Source of the DNA: Deltaproteobacteria bacterium
Lineage (GTDB): Bacteria > Desulfobacterota > Syntrophia > Syntrophales > UBA2210
Assembly (NCBI GenBank): GCA_016933215.1
Contig: JAFGBH010000006.1
Coordinates: forward strand, 1-56,664
Reading direction: 5' to 3'
Length of the DNA stretch: 56,664 nt
Part shown: in pieces, positions 10,074 to 22,838 of the stretch
How positions within the stretch are numbered: the first letter of the stretch is position 1
How the letters are laid out: the number at the start of each line of letters is the position of its first letter
Made by a program: the position numbers and the translations under genes
Notes under the pieces: model-generated
Database searches by the model: none
Told to the model about the DNA's origin: nothing
The model's input: only the letters and a program-made list of their open reading frames with translations

Positions 10074-10688
10074 ATGCTGGACAGGATATTCTGGCTCGGT
10101 CATTCGAGCATAAAAATCGAGGGTGAAAGGGTCCTCTATATTGATCCCTGGAAAATCGAGGGGGGAGAAAAGGCTGATATAATCCTTATCAGCCATTCCC
10201 ATTATGATCATCTGTCCCCCGATGACGTGAAAAAGATACAGACAGAAGAAACGGTAATCGTCACGACGGAAGACTGTGCGCAGAGTCTTTCCGGGGATGT
10301 ACGGGTTGTCAAACCGGGGGATAAAGAGGTTATTCATGACATAACGGTTGAGGCGGTTCCATCCTATAACCTGAACAAGGACTTTCATCCCGAGTCAGAG
10401 AAATGGATCGGATTTGTCGTCACCATGAAGGGAAAGCGCATCTACTATTGCGGTGACACCGATTTCATACCGGAGATGAGGAATATACGGGCCGATATCG
10501 TCATCGCACCCGTGGGGGGAACCTACACGATGACGGCCGAGGAAGCGGCCCGTGCCGTCAATGTCATAAAGCCGGAGACGGCCATACCGATTCATTTCGG
10601 TGATATCGTCGGGTCTCGTAAGGATGCGGAGAGATTCAGCGATCTCTGTGAATGCTCAGTGGAAATAAAACCCGTTGTAAGCGTATAA
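10074..10688 (+). CDS. Metallo-beta-lactamase-fold metal-dependent hydrolase (UlaG-like)
   Basis: WLGHSSIKIEG, ISHSHYDHLSPDD, YYCGDTDFIPEM, AIPIHFG. ATG at 10074 has AAGGGGG at a better distance than TTG at 10068. Confidence 0.85.
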   Translation: MLDRIFWLGHSSIKIEGERVLYIDPWKIEGGEKADIILISHSHYDHLSPDDVKKIQTEETVIVTTEDCAQSLSGDVRVVKPGDKEVIHDITVEAVPSYNLNKDFHPESEKWIGFVVTMKGKRIYYCGDTDFIPEMRNIRADIVIAPVGGTYTMTAEEAARAVNVIKPETAIPIHFGDIVGSRKDAERFSDLCECSVEIKPVVSV

Positions 10689-10797
10689 ACCCCCGAATTA
10701 TTCAACATATAGCCTTTAATGTGGCTTCTTTTCTCGAGCCACGTATTTCTATGCAATATGATCACCCTGAAAAATAATATGATATGCTTTCATGTAC

Positions 10798-10825
10798 TTG
10801 ACAGGGTGAAATTAGTGTTTATTTT
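10798..10825 (+). promoter_or_regulatory. Candidate sigma70-type promoter for groESL
   Basis: TTGACA (10798-10803) - N16 - TATTTT (10820-10825), upstream of groES. No CIRCE inverted repeat seen. Confidence 0.4.
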
Positions 10826-10889
10826 AATCGTGTTTAATGGAATAAGTTAATAAAACCTTAAATAAATTCATGAAAGGAGATTTTGAAGG

Positions 10890-11180
10890 ATGAAGATTAG
10901 GCCATTGAATGACAGGATTCTTGTGAAGCGTCTGGAGGAAGAGGAAAAAACAAAGGGTGGAATCATTATCCCCGACAGCGCCAAGGAAAAACCGATGGAA
11001 GGTAAAATCATCGCTGTAGGGAAGGGTAAGAAGACGGAAGATGGGAAGGTTGTCAAGCTTGATGTTAAGGCAGGGGACAGGATTCTCTTCAGCAAATATG
11101 CCGGGACTGAGGTTAATATCGATGGTGTCGAGCACCTGATCATGAGAGAAGATGATATCTTGGGAATTATTGAAAAGTAA
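10890..11180 (+). CDS. groES: Co-chaperonin GroES
   Basis: [35 protein letters not shown]; 96 aa; AGGAG upstream. Confidence 0.98.
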   Translation: MKIRPLNDRILVKRLEEEEKTKGGIIIPDSAKEKPMEGKIIAVGKGKKTEDGKVVKLDVKAGDRILFSKYAGTEVNIDGVEHLIMREDDILGIIEK

Positions 11181-11218
11181 AAATTTTAAAATAGGAAAAC
11201 AGAAGGAGGAAGGTTTGA

Positions 11219-12856
<1,638 letters not shown>

Positions 12857-12890
12857 GTCCTTTATCAAAAAATGAATCCTTAAAAGGGAA

Positions 12891-12921
12891 AGCCCCCTGC
12901 CGGAAGGCAGGGGGCTTTTTT
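12891..12921 (+). terminator. Rho-independent terminator after groEL
   Basis: AGCCCCCTGCC-GGAA-GGCAGGGGGCT stem-loop followed by TTTTTT. Confidence 0.92.
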
Positions 12922-12998
12922 GTATATGATGAAAGATATTGCCAATCTGCGACGAATTGTGTTATTAAACTCCGCTAATGAAAATGTAGGAGAATCAA

Positions 12999-15791
12999 AT
13001 GGACTATAAGGACACTTTAAATCTACCCAAAACCAATTTTTCCATGAAAGCCAATCTGTCCAGGAAGGAACCGGAGATGCTCGATTGGTGGGGGGGTATC
13101 AATATCTATCAAAAGATGCGGGAGGTATCGAAGGGGAGGAAAAAATACATCCTTCATGACGGCCCGCCCTATGCGAACGGGGATATTCATCTTGGCACGG
13201 CACTGAATAAGATCATCAAGGATATCGTGGTCAAATCCAAGAACATGTCCGGCCTCGACAGTATCTATGTTCCGGGATGGGATTGTCACGGTCTGCCTAT
13301 AGAACATCAGGTCGATCAGACTCTCGGTGAGGAAAGATACACGATGCCGCAGGCCGAAAAGAGGAGGCTCTGCCGCACCTATGCAGAGAAATATGTTACG
13401 ATACAGCGCGAGCAGTTCAAGAGATTTGGTGTCTTCGGTGAGTGGGACAATCCCTATATAACGATGGATTATGATTATGAGGCCACGACGGTCGAGGAAT
13501 TCGGAAAGCTTCTCTTGAGGGGAGATATCTACAAGGGAAAGAAACCTGTTTACTGGTGTGCCTCATGTAAAACGGCACTCGCCGAGGCCGAGGTAGAGTA
13601 TGCCGATCATTCGACACCCTCCATTTATGTAAAATTTCCCGTGATCTCCGATATTGCAGCGGTCCTTCCCTCGCTCAAAGGCGAGAAGGTGAGCGTCGTT
13701 ATCTGGACAACCACCCCCTGGACAATTCCGGCCAATCTTGCCATTGCCTTTCATAAGGACTTTGACTATGTGGCATGCAAGGTGAAAGGTGAGGTGCTGA
13801 TCTTTGCAAAGGAACTGACCGATTACTGCCTTGACGCCTTTGACTATCGGGGTGAGGAGCATGAAATTGTCGAAGAGTTCAAAGGTTCTCTGGTGGAGGG
13901 CCAGAAATGCAGGCACCCCTTCATAGAGAGGGAAAGCGTTATCATTCTTGCCCCCTTTGTCACACTCGATGCGGGAACGGGCTGTGTTCATATTGCTCCC
14001 GGCCACGGGCAGGAAGACTATGAGATAGGGCTCGAATATGGTTTGGATGTCTATGCCCCCGTCGACGATGATGGAAATTTCACGAAAGAGGTGGAGTTTT
14101 TTGCGGGACAATATGTCTTTGACGCGAACGGTGCCGTCAATGAAAAATTGAGAGAAGTTGGCGCGCTTCTGGGTGAGATGGATATGGAACATCAGTATCC
14201 TCACTGCTGGAGATGCAAGAATCCTATTATCTTCAGGTCCACGGAACAGTGGTTTATCTCCATGGACGAAAAGGGCTTGAGACAAAAGGCGCTTGAGGCA
14301 ATCGATAATGTGACCTGGGTTCCTTCCTGGGGAAGGGACAGGATATACGGCATGATAGAGAACAGGCCCGACTGGTGTATTTCACGACAACGCCTCTGGG
14401 GTGTTCCGCTGACCATTTTCTACTGCAGTTCCTGCGGAAATTATCTGGCGACGAAGGAAATTCTTGATCATGTCGTCAGCCTGGTAAAGGATCATGGTGC
14501 CGATGTCTGGTTTGAAAGGGATGCGAATGACCTCCTGCCCGAGGGAGTGGTGTGCCCCCACTGTCAAGGCACTGATTTCAAAAAGGAATCGAATATCCTC
14601 GATGTCTGGTTTGATTCGGGAGTGAGTCATGCGGCGGTACTCGAGAATTCTGATAGATGGAAAGATCTCAGATCTCCCGCCGATATGTATCTTGAGGGAA
14701 GCGATCAACACAGAGGCTGGTTTCATTCATCACTTCTTGAGTCGGTGGGAACCAGGGGGCGGGCGCCCTATAAAACGGTTCTTACCCACGGTTTCGTTGT
14801 GGACGGGGAAGGGAAAAAGATGTCCAAATCGATGGGCAATTTTGTGGACCCGCAGGAGATGGTTGATCAGTATGGCGCCGAAATATTGAGATTATGGGTC
14901 GCTGCCGAAGATTATACCGTCGATATCAGAATATCAGACGAGATCCTTAAACGCCTCGTTGAGGCCTACAGAAGAATTCGTAATACGAGCAGGTACATAT
15001 TGGGAAATCTCTATGATTTTGACTGTGTGAAGGATATGGTGCCCTATGAAGAGATGGAAGAGATCGACCGGTGGGCCCTTCACCGGCTGCAGGAGATAGT
15101 CCGGCGCGTCAGAAATGCCTACGACAACTTCCAGTTTCACGTGGTATACTATACCCTTCATAATTTCTGCACTGTTGACCTGAGTTCCCTCTACCTGGAC
15201 GTTCTCAAGGACAGGCTCTATACTTCGAAAAGCGAATCGAAGGAGCGCAGGTCAGCACAGAGCGCAATGTATATCATCCTCGATGCAATGGCGCGACTCC
15301 TTGCCCCCGTACTTGTCTTTACTGCGGAAGAGATATGGGCAAGCCTCCCCGACTATGAGGGGAAGGCCGAGAGTGTTCACATGACGGAATTTCCCGCCCT
15401 CGATTCCCTGTATCTCAATGAGGACCTCGGGGAGAGGTGGAAGACGCTCATCGACGTAAAAGGTGAAATATCGAAGGCTATCGAAATCGCCAGGCAGAAA
15501 AAAACAGTAGGCCATTCACTGGACAGTCGTGTGGATATCGCTGCCCCCGAAAAGCTTAAGGATGTTTTAGAAGCGCATCGTGCCGATATGAAGTCGCTTT
15601 TGATCGTATCCCAGGTCAATATGGTGGATGATATCGAGAATCCTTACCAGAGCGAGGAGATTACAGGTCTCAAGGTAGGGGTTCGTAAGGCCGAGGGCAT
15701 AAAATGTGAAAGATGCTGGAATTACAGCACGACCGTGGGTGATAATTCCGATCATCCGACTATTTGCGAGAGATGTCTCGGCAATCTGTGA
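12999..15791 (+). CDS. ileS: Isoleucyl-tRNA synthetase
   Basis: 930 aa; [45 protein letters not shown]-terminal CERCW...CERCL zinc site. Confidence 0.97.
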   Translation: MDYKDTLNLPKTNFSMKANLSRKEPEMLDWWGGINIYQKMREVSKGRKKYILHDGPPYANGDIHLGTALNKIIKDIVVKSKNMSGLDSIYVPGWDCHGLPIEHQVDQTLGEERYTMPQAEKRRLCRTYAEKYVTIQREQFKRFGVFGEWDNPYITMDYDYEATTVEEFGKLLLRGDIYKGKKPVYWCASCKTALAEAEVEYADHSTPSIYVKFPVISDIAAVLPSLKGEKVSVVIWTTTPWTIPANLAIAFHKDFDYVACKVKGEVLIFAKELTDYCLDAFDYRGEEHEIVEEFKGSLVEGQKCRHPFIERESVIILAPFVTLDAGTGCVHIAPGHGQEDYEIGLEYGLDVYAPVDDDGNFTKEVEFFAGQYVFDANGAVNEKLREVGALLGEMDMEHQYPHCWRCKNPIIFRSTEQWFISMDEKGLRQKALEAIDNVTWVPSWGRDRIYGMIENRPDWCISRQRLWGVPLTIFYCSSCGNYLATKEILDHVVSLVKDHGADVWFERDANDLLPEGVVCPHCQGTDFKKESNILDVWFDSGVSHAAVLENSDRWKDLRSPADMYLEGSDQHRGWFHSSLLESVGTRGRAPYKTVLTHGFVVDGEGKKMSKSMGNFVDPQEMVDQYGAEILRLWVAAEDYTVDIRISDEILKRLVEAYRRIRNTSRYILGNLYDFDCVKDMVPYEEMEEIDRWALHRLQEIVRRVRNAYDNFQFHVVYYTLHNFCTVDLSSLYLDVLKDRLYTSKSESKERRSAQSAMYIILDAMARLLAPVLVFTAEEIWASLPDYEGKAESVHMTEFPALDSLYLNEDLGERWKTLIDVKGEISKAIEIARQKKTVGHSLDSRVDIAAPEKLKDVLEAHRADMKSLLIVSQVNMVDDIENPYQSEEITGLKVGVRKAEGIKCERCWNYSTTVGDNSDHPTICERCLGNL

Positions 15792-15865
15792 GGTTTTCGA
15801 AGCGATCGTCTGCCAACCATACATACATTGCATGTTTGCCTTAACTGCGTGAGGGGAGAAGGGGT

Positions 15866-16342
15866 GTGAAGACTAAATATATAATCTTTTTCGTAACACT
15901 TGCCGCTGTCGTTTTACTTGATCAGTTTTTAAAGGCCTATATCGGCGGGTCGATGAATCTTCACGAATCCATTCCCGTCATCGAAGGGTACTTTAATATC
16001 ACCTATGTAAAAAATCCGGGAGCCGCCTTTGGATTTCTTGCCAATTCCGCTCCTGAATTTCGTTCACTTTTCCTGATAAGCGTCACGGTGATTGCCATCG
16101 TGCTGATTTTATATTTTATCTCAAAGAGTACGGAGAAGGAAGTATTCCTTACCTTTTCCCTTTCCCTGATACTCGGTGGTGCCGTCGGGAATCTTATCGA
16201 CCGTATCCGTTTCGGTGAAGTGACGGATTACCTCGATTTTTATATTTCCTCCTATCACTGGCCCGCCTTTAATGTGGCCGATTCGGCCATTTCTCTCGGG
16301 GCCCTTGTCCTTGTCGTCGAGATATTCAGGAGAAGGACGTAA
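15866..16342 (+). CDS. lspA: Lipoprotein signal peptidase
   Basis: 158 aa, GTG start with GGGGAGAAGGGG upstream; KNPGAAFGFLA, GGAVGNLIDRIRFGEVTDYLDF, FNVADSAI. Confidence 0.95.
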   Translation: MKTKYIIFFVTLAAVVLLDQFLKAYIGGSMNLHESIPVIEGYFNITYVKNPGAAFGFLANSAPEFRSLFLISVTVIAIVLILYFISKSTEKEVFLTFSLSLILGGAVGNLIDRIRFGEVTDYLDFYISSYHWPAFNVADSAISLGALVLVVEIFRRRT

Positions 16343-16357
16343 GAACGACGGCAGTTC

Positions 16358-16822
16358 TCATTGCCGTCTGAGAATGATAACCTTCAGGTATTTTTTCCCC
16401 CATTTCATAGCATCTTTGTGGCTGGGGAAGAAGACATCGATGTGATCTCCCTTGATGGCGCTTCCCACGTCGTGGACCTCTCCCCACCCGTAGCCCGGCA
16501 CATACATCTTGGTGCCGAAGGGGTACTTTCGAATATCCGCGGCGATGGTTCCCTTTTTTGCCTTTGTCCCGTCGGCCGTAATTCCCACCAGTTTTCTCTT
16601 TCCTTTCAGCGGTCCGTAGGCGTAAACGGGTGGGCCAATGCAGCCGTATTTTCTCTTCCAGCCGCATGATTCCTTGCCCGCATCGTAGGCGGTGACAAGC
16701 ATTGTTCGGACCTCCCTTTGATAGGGACGCTCTCTGGGGAAGAGGCAGCATCCGTTAAGCAGGGAAAGCCCCATTACGAAAATGAGCAGGGAGATAAAGG
16801 TCTTCGCTGTAAGTCTGGACAT
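16358..16822 (-). CDS. 3D-domain (double-psi beta-barrel) lipoprotein
   Basis: Lipobox-like LSLLNGC; VTAYDAG...GITADGTKAKKGTIAADIRKYPFGTKMYVPGYGWGEVHDVGSAIKGDHIDVFF. Confidence 0.8.
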   Translation of the reverse strand: MSRLTAKTFISLLIFVMGLSLLNGCCLFPRERPYQREVRTMLVTAYDAGKESCGWKRKYGCIGPPVYAYGPLKGKRKLVGITADGTKAKKGTIAADIRKYPFGTKMYVPGYGWGEVHDVGSAIKGDHIDVFFPSHKDAMKWGKKYLKVIILRRQ

Positions 16823-16926
16823 AGTGGCTTACATTCATCGGGAAAGTTGCCTTACGCTACCACAGCAACCCGCCCTCTTTCAAGACAAAACGGGAGTTCC
16901 CGCTTGACTCACTGGCGACGGTCCTC

Positions 16927-18225
16927 TCACATGAGACCGGGTAAAAAGAGTGCGATCTGGGGAAAGGGAATCAGAAGGAGCGTTCCTATGATGAGGGCCA
17001 GAAGGAGCGGTAGAACCCCCTTGAAAATGGTCTCAAGAGGAACGTCCCTCGCCACACCGCTTACGACGTACACATTGATACCCATCGGTGGTGTGATAAC
17101 TCCGATCTGGGTTATAAGAACGATCACGACCCCGAACCAGATAGGATCGTAGCCGATAAAGGTAATCACGGGATAAAAAATGGGAACGGTGAGCATTATG
17201 AGCGCGAGTGAATCGATAAAACACCCCCCGATAAGATAGATAAAGATGATGAAGAGCATGATGACATAATCGGGAAAGTCAAAGGTCGATATCCAGTTTG
17301 CGATGTCGAAGGGGATTCTCGATACGGCGAGGAAATGCCCGAAAATCGTTGCCCCGGCCACAATGACAAGGATCATGCAGGAGAGTCTCGTTGTTTCGAC
17401 GAGGGAAGTAATAAATCCTTTCCAACTCAGGTTTCGTCTGGCCACTGCCAAAATGAGTGTGCCTAAGGCGCCGACGGCCCCCGCTTCCGTAGGTGTGAAA
17501 AATCCGACAAAAAGGCCTCCCATGATAATTATAAAGAGGATAAGTGTTTCGACGAGGCCGGAGAGCGATTCAATTTTTTCCCTGAAGGGGGCCTTCGGCC
17601 CCCGGGGACCGAGTTCGGGTCGGAGCGATGTCCAGATGACGATCGTCAATACGAAAAGGGCGGTGAGCAGGATGCCCGGCAAAACTCCTGCAACGAAGAG
17701 CTTTCCGATCGATTGTTCAGTCATGATACCGTATACAATAAATATTACACTCGGCGGGATGAGAATGCCGAGACTTCCCCCCGCTGCCACCACACCGGTA
17801 GCAAGTTCCGGCTTGTAGTTATATCTTTTCATCTCTGGGAGGGTTACCGCTGCCATGGTAGCAGCCGTTGCATTGGTGGAACCGCAGATTGCGGCGAATC
17901 CGGCGCATGCTCCTATGGTGGCGATGGCGAGTCCTCCCGGCCAGTGGCCGATGAACTTGTATGCCGCGTCAAAGAGGCGTTTGCTGATTCCCGAATGGTA
18001 GGCAAGTTGTCCCATGAGCACGAAAAGTGGTATAACCGTTAGACTGTAGGAACCAAAGATGGAGTAAATATCTTTGGCGATGAGATTCATCGATGCGTCG
18101 AAGGAAACGAGGGTGCCGAAGCCGACAAATCCGATGATTGCCATCACAAAGCCGACGGGCATGCGCGAAAAGATGAAGAGGAAGAGGGCTATGATCCCGA
18201 TGATACCCGTGACGGTTGGACTCAT
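16927..18225 (-). CDS. TRAP transporter large permease (DctM)
   Basis: 432 aa; ATIGACAGFAAICGSTNATAATMAAVTLPEM, GGSLGILIPPSVIFIVYGIMTEQSIGKLFVAGVLPG. Confidence 0.95.
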   Translation of the reverse strand: MSPTVTGIIGIIALFLFIFSRMPVGFVMAIIGFVGFGTLVSFDASMNLIAKDIYSIFGSYSLTVIPLFVLMGQLAYHSGISKRLFDAAYKFIGHWPGGLAIATIGACAGFAAICGSTNATAATMAAVTLPEMKRYNYKPELATGVVAAGGSLGILIPPSVIFIVYGIMTEQSIGKLFVAGVLPGILLTALFVLTIVIWTSLRPELGPRGPKAPFREKIESLSGLVETLILFIIIMGGLFVGFFTPTEAGAVGALGTLILAVARRNLSWKGFITSLVETTRLSCMILVIVAGATIFGHFLAVSRIPFDIANWISTFDFPDYVIMLFIIFIYLIGGCFIDSLALIMLTVPIFYPVITFIGYDPIWFGVVIVLITQIGVITPPMGINVYVVSGVARDVPLETIFKGVLPLLLALIIGTLLLIPFPQIALFLPGLM

Positions 18226-18707
18226 ATTGTATGTAACCTTCGTATCGATTTGTAGAGGTCAAGCGCGAGGACGAAACAGACCAGGCCGCATCCCAAGGAG
18301 ATGCCGAAGACAAAGGGATGAATCGGTATCTGAACCGTCAGCGACACTTCTTTTGACGCTCTCAGGTCTAATGCATAGAGTGCACTCTGCCATGAGATGA
18401 CTGCAAAGAGTATGAGTGACAGAAAATCGTTGACGGCATCAATGCTGTTTTGTGCCTTTCTGCTGAATCTCGAGACGATAAATTCAACGGCGATATGTCC
18501 CTTTTTTGCTGTCGTGTAGGCAAGAGAAAAAGAGATGACCACCGTGCCTAAAAGCCCCACGATTTCGTAGGTGCCTGGTATGGGGTGTCGAAAAAAACGA
18601 AGCACCACATCGCAGCAGGTAAGGGCCATCATAATGACAATGGCGCCGGCAGCCACCCAGTTGAAAAGATCGGCTGTGGAGAGTATGTGCTTTTCTGGAC
18701 TGACCAT
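18222..18707 (-). CDS. TRAP transporter small permease (DctQ)
   Basis: 161 aa, four predicted TM segments; overlaps DctM start by 4 nt; typical DctQ layout. Confidence 0.85.
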   Translation of the reverse strand: MVSPEKHILSTADLFNWVAAGAIVIMMALTCCDVVLRFFRHPIPGTYEIVGLLGTVVISFSLAYTTAKKGHIAVEFIVSRFSRKAQNSIDAVNDFLSLILFAVISWQSALYALDLRASKEVSLTVQIPIHPFVFGISLGCGLVCFVLALDLYKSIRRLHTI

Positions 18708-18726
18708 TGTTCCTCACCTTATGTAA

Positions 18727-18775
18727 GGCGCAAAGGCACACAATACGATTGATGCTTTTGTTGTGCCTCTGCGCC
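18727..18775. repeat. Intergenic inverted repeat and GC[A]AAAG-type degenerate repeats in the TRAP operon
   Basis: GGCGCAAAGGCACA (18727-18740) / TGTGCCTCTGCGCC (18762-18775), 13 of 14 positions complementary; followed by GCCTTTGTTGCTTTGCTACTTTGTGCC. Confidence 0.55.
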
Positions 18776-18856
18776 TTTGTTGCTTTGCTACTTTGTGCCT
18801 GTTCTATGTCTGCGAAATCAATATGTTCGTGTCAGGCTCATTCAAACTCAATGAAA

Positions 18857-19882
18857 CTATTTGCAGCTCTTCTCGATAAGTGCTTTTACCGTTGCCACTG
18901 CCTTCTTTCCCGGAAGACCCTTTCCCTCGGCGGTCGTAATGTACTCGTCAATAATCGGTTTTACGCTGTCTACCCATCGTTTGTTTTCCTCATCGGTGAG
19001 TGGAATGATTTTGTTGCCCAGGCTGAGCGTGAAATCGAGGCCCTCTTTGTCACTTGAGTCCCAGACCTCTCCGTGAACTGGTACCCACTCGTTGCTCACG
19101 TCTTCGATAATCGTCTTGATGTCGTCCGGAAGGGCATTCCATCTGTCGAGGTTCATCACCACAAACATCGCAGTCGTATATCCCACACCCTTGCAATCGG
19201 TCGTGAATTTTACAACTTCGGCCTGTTTCCACCCCTTCAGTGTTTCTATAGGCGTGAAGGTCCCCTCGACGACCCCCTTCTGAAGGGCCTCATACGTTGC
19301 AGGCTGAGGCATAGCGACGGGAACGGCGCCCAGCGCTTTGGTGACCTTCGCGCTCAATCCCGTTGATCGTATCTTCATGCCCTTCAGGTCTTCCAGGGTG
19401 GCGACGGGCTTTTTGGTATGGAGAAGCCCCGGTCCATGGGCATGGATATAGAGTACCTTTACATCGTCGAGTTCCTTTGGCCTCATTACTTTATAAAACT
19501 CGGTTGCCACCTGTGTGGCTACTTTTCCGCTCGGGTACCCATGGGGAAGATCGATCGCCTCCATGACGGGAAACCGTCCCCTCGTGTAGGCAAAGCATGA
19601 CATTCCTATGTCTGAAATGCCCTTTACCACCCCGTCGTAACACTGGTTTGCATTTGTCAGAGTGCCTCCCGGGAAAACGGTGATTTTGACCCGGCCCTCG
19701 GTGCGTTTTTCAACTTCCTCGGCCCAGGATACTCCTGCCTTGCATTGGCCGTGGGTGGGCGGGAAAAATATGCTGTACGTGAGAGATGTTGTTTCCCCCT
19801 CTGCAGCGGCCACATTCAGGGGCATGCAGAGAGCGATTGAAATTATTCCTATTAGAGTCATCAACAATAAATTCCTCTTCAT
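18857..19882 (-). CDS. TRAP transporter substrate-binding protein (DctP family)
   Basis: 341 aa with signal peptide; W.EEVEKRTEGRVKITVFPGGTL, VVKGISDIGMSCFAYTRGRFPVMEAIDLPHG, MKIRSTGLSAKVTKALGAVPVAMPQPATYEALQKGVVEGTFTPIETLKGWK. Confidence 0.95.
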   Translation of the reverse strand: MKRNLLLMTLIGIISIALCMPLNVAAAEGETTSLTYSIFFPPTHGQCKAGVSWAEEVEKRTEGRVKITVFPGGTLTNANQCYDGVVKGISDIGMSCFAYTRGRFPVMEAIDLPHGYPSGKVATQVATEFYKVMRPKELDDVKVLYIHAHGPGLLHTKKPVATLEDLKGMKIRSTGLSAKVTKALGAVPVAMPQPATYEALQKGVVEGTFTPIETLKGWKQAEVVKFTTDCKGVGYTTAMFVVMNLDRWNALPDDIKTIIEDVSNEWVPVHGEVWDSSDKEGLDFTLSLGNKIIPLTDEENKRWVDSVKPIIDEYITTAEGKGLPGKKAVATVKALIEKSCK

Positions 19883-19995
19883 GGTTTCCTCCTTTACGCT
19901 ATTTATAGTAGGGGGCTCTTTCTCGCTTATTCTAAAAACCCACCTTTTATTGTGTAATTCAAAAAGCTAAACGGGAAATAAAAAAAGATTGGAAA

Positions 19996-20030
19996 GCCTG
20001 CATGACCGTCCTGAAGGACGGACTGCAGGC
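19996..20030. repeat. Two-arm hairpin upstream of the TRAP operon
   Basis: GCCTGCA-TGA-CCGTCC-TGAA-GGACGG-AC-TGCAGGC. Confidence 0.5.
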
Positions 20031-20351
20031 ATCAATACATGTAGATGAAATAATAGGAAGGGTTTGAAAAAAAGTTTGTAAGAAGTTTTTTCATATACCT
20101 GACGTGTCCGATCAATGGAACTTAGTGATAACATTTATTTTATTTTTTTCACTCTGTCAAGCAAAATTTTTCCCGCACCAGGGCACTTCGTTCATCCCCG
20201 GATATTTTTCTCGGGCACTGTCCTGTCCGGCAGTACAATATTCCCGGTCCCTTGCTTTCTTTCGCCCGATAGTGCGTGTGCAACAATTTCCCATTGCACA
20301 TGACGGAGATCTTGGCCAATCACCTTTCTTCACCGGCATTGTAATGGAAAA

Positions 20352-20657
20352 TTATTCCTTTTTCTTCGATTTTTTGATCTCTGATTTTAATTTGTCCGCC
20401 TCGGCCTTTGCTTTTTCCAGCTCTGCCTTGGCCTTATCGAGTTCTTCCTGTTTCTGCTGCTGATCTTTCTGAAGGTCTTTCTTCTCCTGCATCTGATCCT
20501 TCATTTCATCAACGCCCACATAGATTGCAAGTGCGCCTCCGAGCAGCAGGATTATGGGGATTCCGCCCTTCAGTATCGTCAGAAACTCCGATCCCCAGGC
20601 GATAAGCCCGATAAAACCCAATACTGCCGCGATGACACCGCCAATTAGTACCTGCAT
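20352..20657 (-). CDS. Small membrane protein with C-terminal charged coiled coil
   Basis: 101 aa; two hydrophobic N-terminal segments then KKDLQKDQQQKQEELDKAKAELEKAKAEADKLKSEIKKSKKKE; GGAGG upstream. Confidence 0.7.
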   Translation of the reverse strand: MQVLIGGVIAAVLGFIGLIAWGSEFLTILKGGIPIILLLGGALAIYVGVDEMKDQMQEKKDLQKDQQQKQEELDKAKAELEKAKAEADKLKSEIKKSKKKE

Positions 20658-20913
20658 AATTCAACCTCCTTCTCTAATAATAGCTATTCTGAAGTTACTA
20701 TGATGTATTCAACATATATTGTATCTGCAACTGAAGCACATTTGCTAACATAAAAAGAATCCATAGGCAAGTTGAAAATGAGAAAAAATACTTGCTTAAA
20801 AATAAATATTACATTAGTTTACAATTCCTTTCCTGCACATTTATGTGTGGAAAATATGGCGGCCCTGTTGAGATTATTGCGGCTGTCCAATACGGCGTGG
20901 AAGGATATGGTTA

Positions 20914-21291
20914 ATGGGAGAACTTAATTTTGAAAAAGGTGGGGGACTATTGCCCGCCATTGTTCAGGACTATGAGACAAATGAGGTGTTGATGCTTGCC
21001 TACGTGAATCGGGAATCCTTTGATAAAACGGTGGAAACCGGCAAGGCGACCTACTGGAGCAGATCGAGAAATACCCTCTGGGTCAAGGGTGAAACCTCGG
21101 GTAACCTTCAGTTGGTGAGGGAGATACGTATAGACTGTGATTCAGACACGGTGCTCTTCAAGGTGGAACAAAAAGGGGGGGCGGCCTGTCATAAAGGATA
21201 CAGGTCATGCTTCTACCGATCCGTGAAAGACGGAAAGACTGAGATAGTGGGTGAGAAAATATTCGATCCGGAGGAAGTATACGGAAAATGA
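20914..21291 (+). CDS. hisI: Phosphoribosyl-AMP cyclohydrolase
   Basis: 125 aa; [68 protein letters not shown]. Confidence 0.95.
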   Translation: MGELNFEKGGGLLPAIVQDYETNEVLMLAYVNRESFDKTVETGKATYWSRSRNTLWVKGETSGNLQLVREIRIDCDSDTVLFKVEQKGGAACHKGYRSCFYRSVKDGKTEIVGEKIFDPEEVYGK

Positions 21292-22160
21292 AACAGTTGA
21301 AACTGGGAATACCGAAGGGAAGCCTTGAGACAAATACAATCGAGCTTTTCAAGAGAGCAGGATGGCAGATCAGGTACGATAAGAGAAGCTATTTCCCCGA
21401 TATCGATGACGAAGAGATTGTCTGCTCTCTCGTGAGGGCACAGGAGATGTCGAGATATGTGGAAAATGGCACCCTCGATCTGGGGCTTACGGGGAAGGAT
21501 TGGATCCTGGAGAACGAATCCGATGTCGCTGTTGTTAGGGATCTCTTGTACTCAAAGGCCTCCACCAGGCAGGCGCGGTGGGTGCTTGTAGTTCGAGAAG
21601 ACTCCCCCGTAAAGACAATCGAGGATATGAAAGACAAGAAGATCTCGACAGAACTGGTAAACTTTACGAGAACCTACTTCGAGAAGCTGGGGATCAATGT
21701 TCACCTGGAATTCTCCTGGGGCGCAACCGAGGCGAAGGTGGTTGAGGGACTTGTTGACGGAATCGTTGAGGTGACAGAGACGGGAAGTACCCTGAGGGCA
21801 AACAAGCTCCGGATTGTCCATGAGCTTATGGAAACAAATACACAACTCATCGCAAACAAGGGGGCATTGGAAGATTCCTGGAAGAAGAGGAAGATAGAGC
21901 AGATCGATATGCTTCTCAAGGGCTCTCTTATGGCCGTGGGGAAGGTTGCCCTCAAGATGAATGTCTCCAAGGAGAATCTCGGAAGGGTGGTGCTTCTCCT
22001 CCCCTCGCTCAAGGCTCCTACCACATCGGAACTCTATCATGAGGAATGGTTCGCCGTGGAGGCGGTTGTTGACAGGGAAATCGTCAGGGAATTAATTCCT
22101 CTGCTTCGCGAAGCAGGTGCAGAAGGGATTATAGAGTATCCCCTTAACAAAGTTTTATAA
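21288..22160 (+). CDS. hisG: ATP phosphoribosyltransferase (long form)
   Basis: 290 aa; [50 protein letters not shown]-terminal regulatory-type domain. Confidence 0.95.
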   Translation: MKQLKLGIPKGSLETNTIELFKRAGWQIRYDKRSYFPDIDDEEIVCSLVRAQEMSRYVENGTLDLGLTGKDWILENESDVAVVRDLLYSKASTRQARWVLVVREDSPVKTIEDMKDKKISTELVNFTRTYFEKLGINVHLEFSWGATEAKVVEGLVDGIVEVTETGSTLRANKLRIVHELMETNTQLIANKGALEDSWKKRKIEQIDMLLKGSLMAVGKVALKMNVSKENLGRVVLLLPSLKAPTTSELYHEEWFAVEAVVDREIVRELIPLLREAGAEGIIEYPLNKVL

Positions 22161-22168
22161 AAGGAGAG

Positions 22169-22762
22169 ATGGTTATGGCACGGAAAGGGAAAGTCTCGAG
22201 AAAGACAAAGGAAACGGATGTCCATGTCGAGGTAAACATTGACGGTAGCGGTAAGGCGGAAATTGCAACGACAATACCTTTTCTTGACCATATGCTTGAA
22301 CTCCTGGCGAAACACGGGTTCATGGATTGTACGATACGGGCGAAGGGTGATACCTCGGTGGACTACCATCATCTCGTCGAGGATGTCGGTATATCCTTGG
22401 GAGAGGCACTGAAAAAGGCCCTCGGTGACAAGGAAGGTATCAGGCGTTACGGTACCGCCTCGGTACCCATGGATGAAAGTCTCTGTCGTGTTTCCATGGA
22501 TATTTCAGGGAGGCCCTACCTTGTTTTTAATGCAGACTTTGGCAGTAAAAAAATCAGGGATTTTGATCCCAATCTGTTTTTCGATTTTTTCAAGTCGCTC
22601 TCTGACTGTATGGGAATAACCTTGCATATCAACGTCATTTATGGTAAGAATCCTCACCACATAGTTGAATCGGTCTTTAAGGCCTTTGCCCGTGCCCTTG
22701 ATGTTGCCGCATCCTTCGATGGTAGAATCAAGGGGGTCATGTCGACAAAGGGAAGCCTCTGA
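22169..22762 (+). CDS. hisB: Imidazoleglycerol-phosphate dehydratase
   Basis: 197 aa; TTIPFLDHMLELLAKHGFMDCTIRAKGDTSVDYHHLVEDVGISLGEAL. Start at 22169 or 22175. Confidence 0.96.
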   Translation: MVMARKGKVSRKTKETDVHVEVNIDGSGKAEIATTIPFLDHMLELLAKHGFMDCTIRAKGDTSVDYHHLVEDVGISLGEALKKALGDKEGIRRYGTASVPMDESLCRVSMDISGRPYLVFNADFGSKKIRDFDPNLFFDFFKSLSDCMGITLHINVIYGKNPHHIVESVFKAFARALDVAASFDGRIKGVMSTKGSL

Positions 22763-22820
22763 GTGAAGTCACAAAGTGGCCGGTGATCGGGTATTCGTTT
22801 CCGCCCAGAGTAATAAAATT

Positions 22821-22838
22821 TCCATACTGCAGTATGGA
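22821..22838. repeat. 18-bp perfect palindrome between hisB and a lipoprotein gene
   Basis: TCCATACTG|CAGTATGGA is self-complementary; a second palindrome CCTTTTAAAAGG lies at 22844-22855. Confidence 0.55.

Noticed and set aside
10689-10889. CIRCE-type heat-shock operator upstream of groES
   Set aside because: No TTAGCACTC-N9-GAGTGCTAA inverted repeat found; only a sigma70-like promoter candidate.
13563-14285. 240-aa minus-strand ORF inside ileS
   Set aside because: Antisense shadow of a highly conserved gene.
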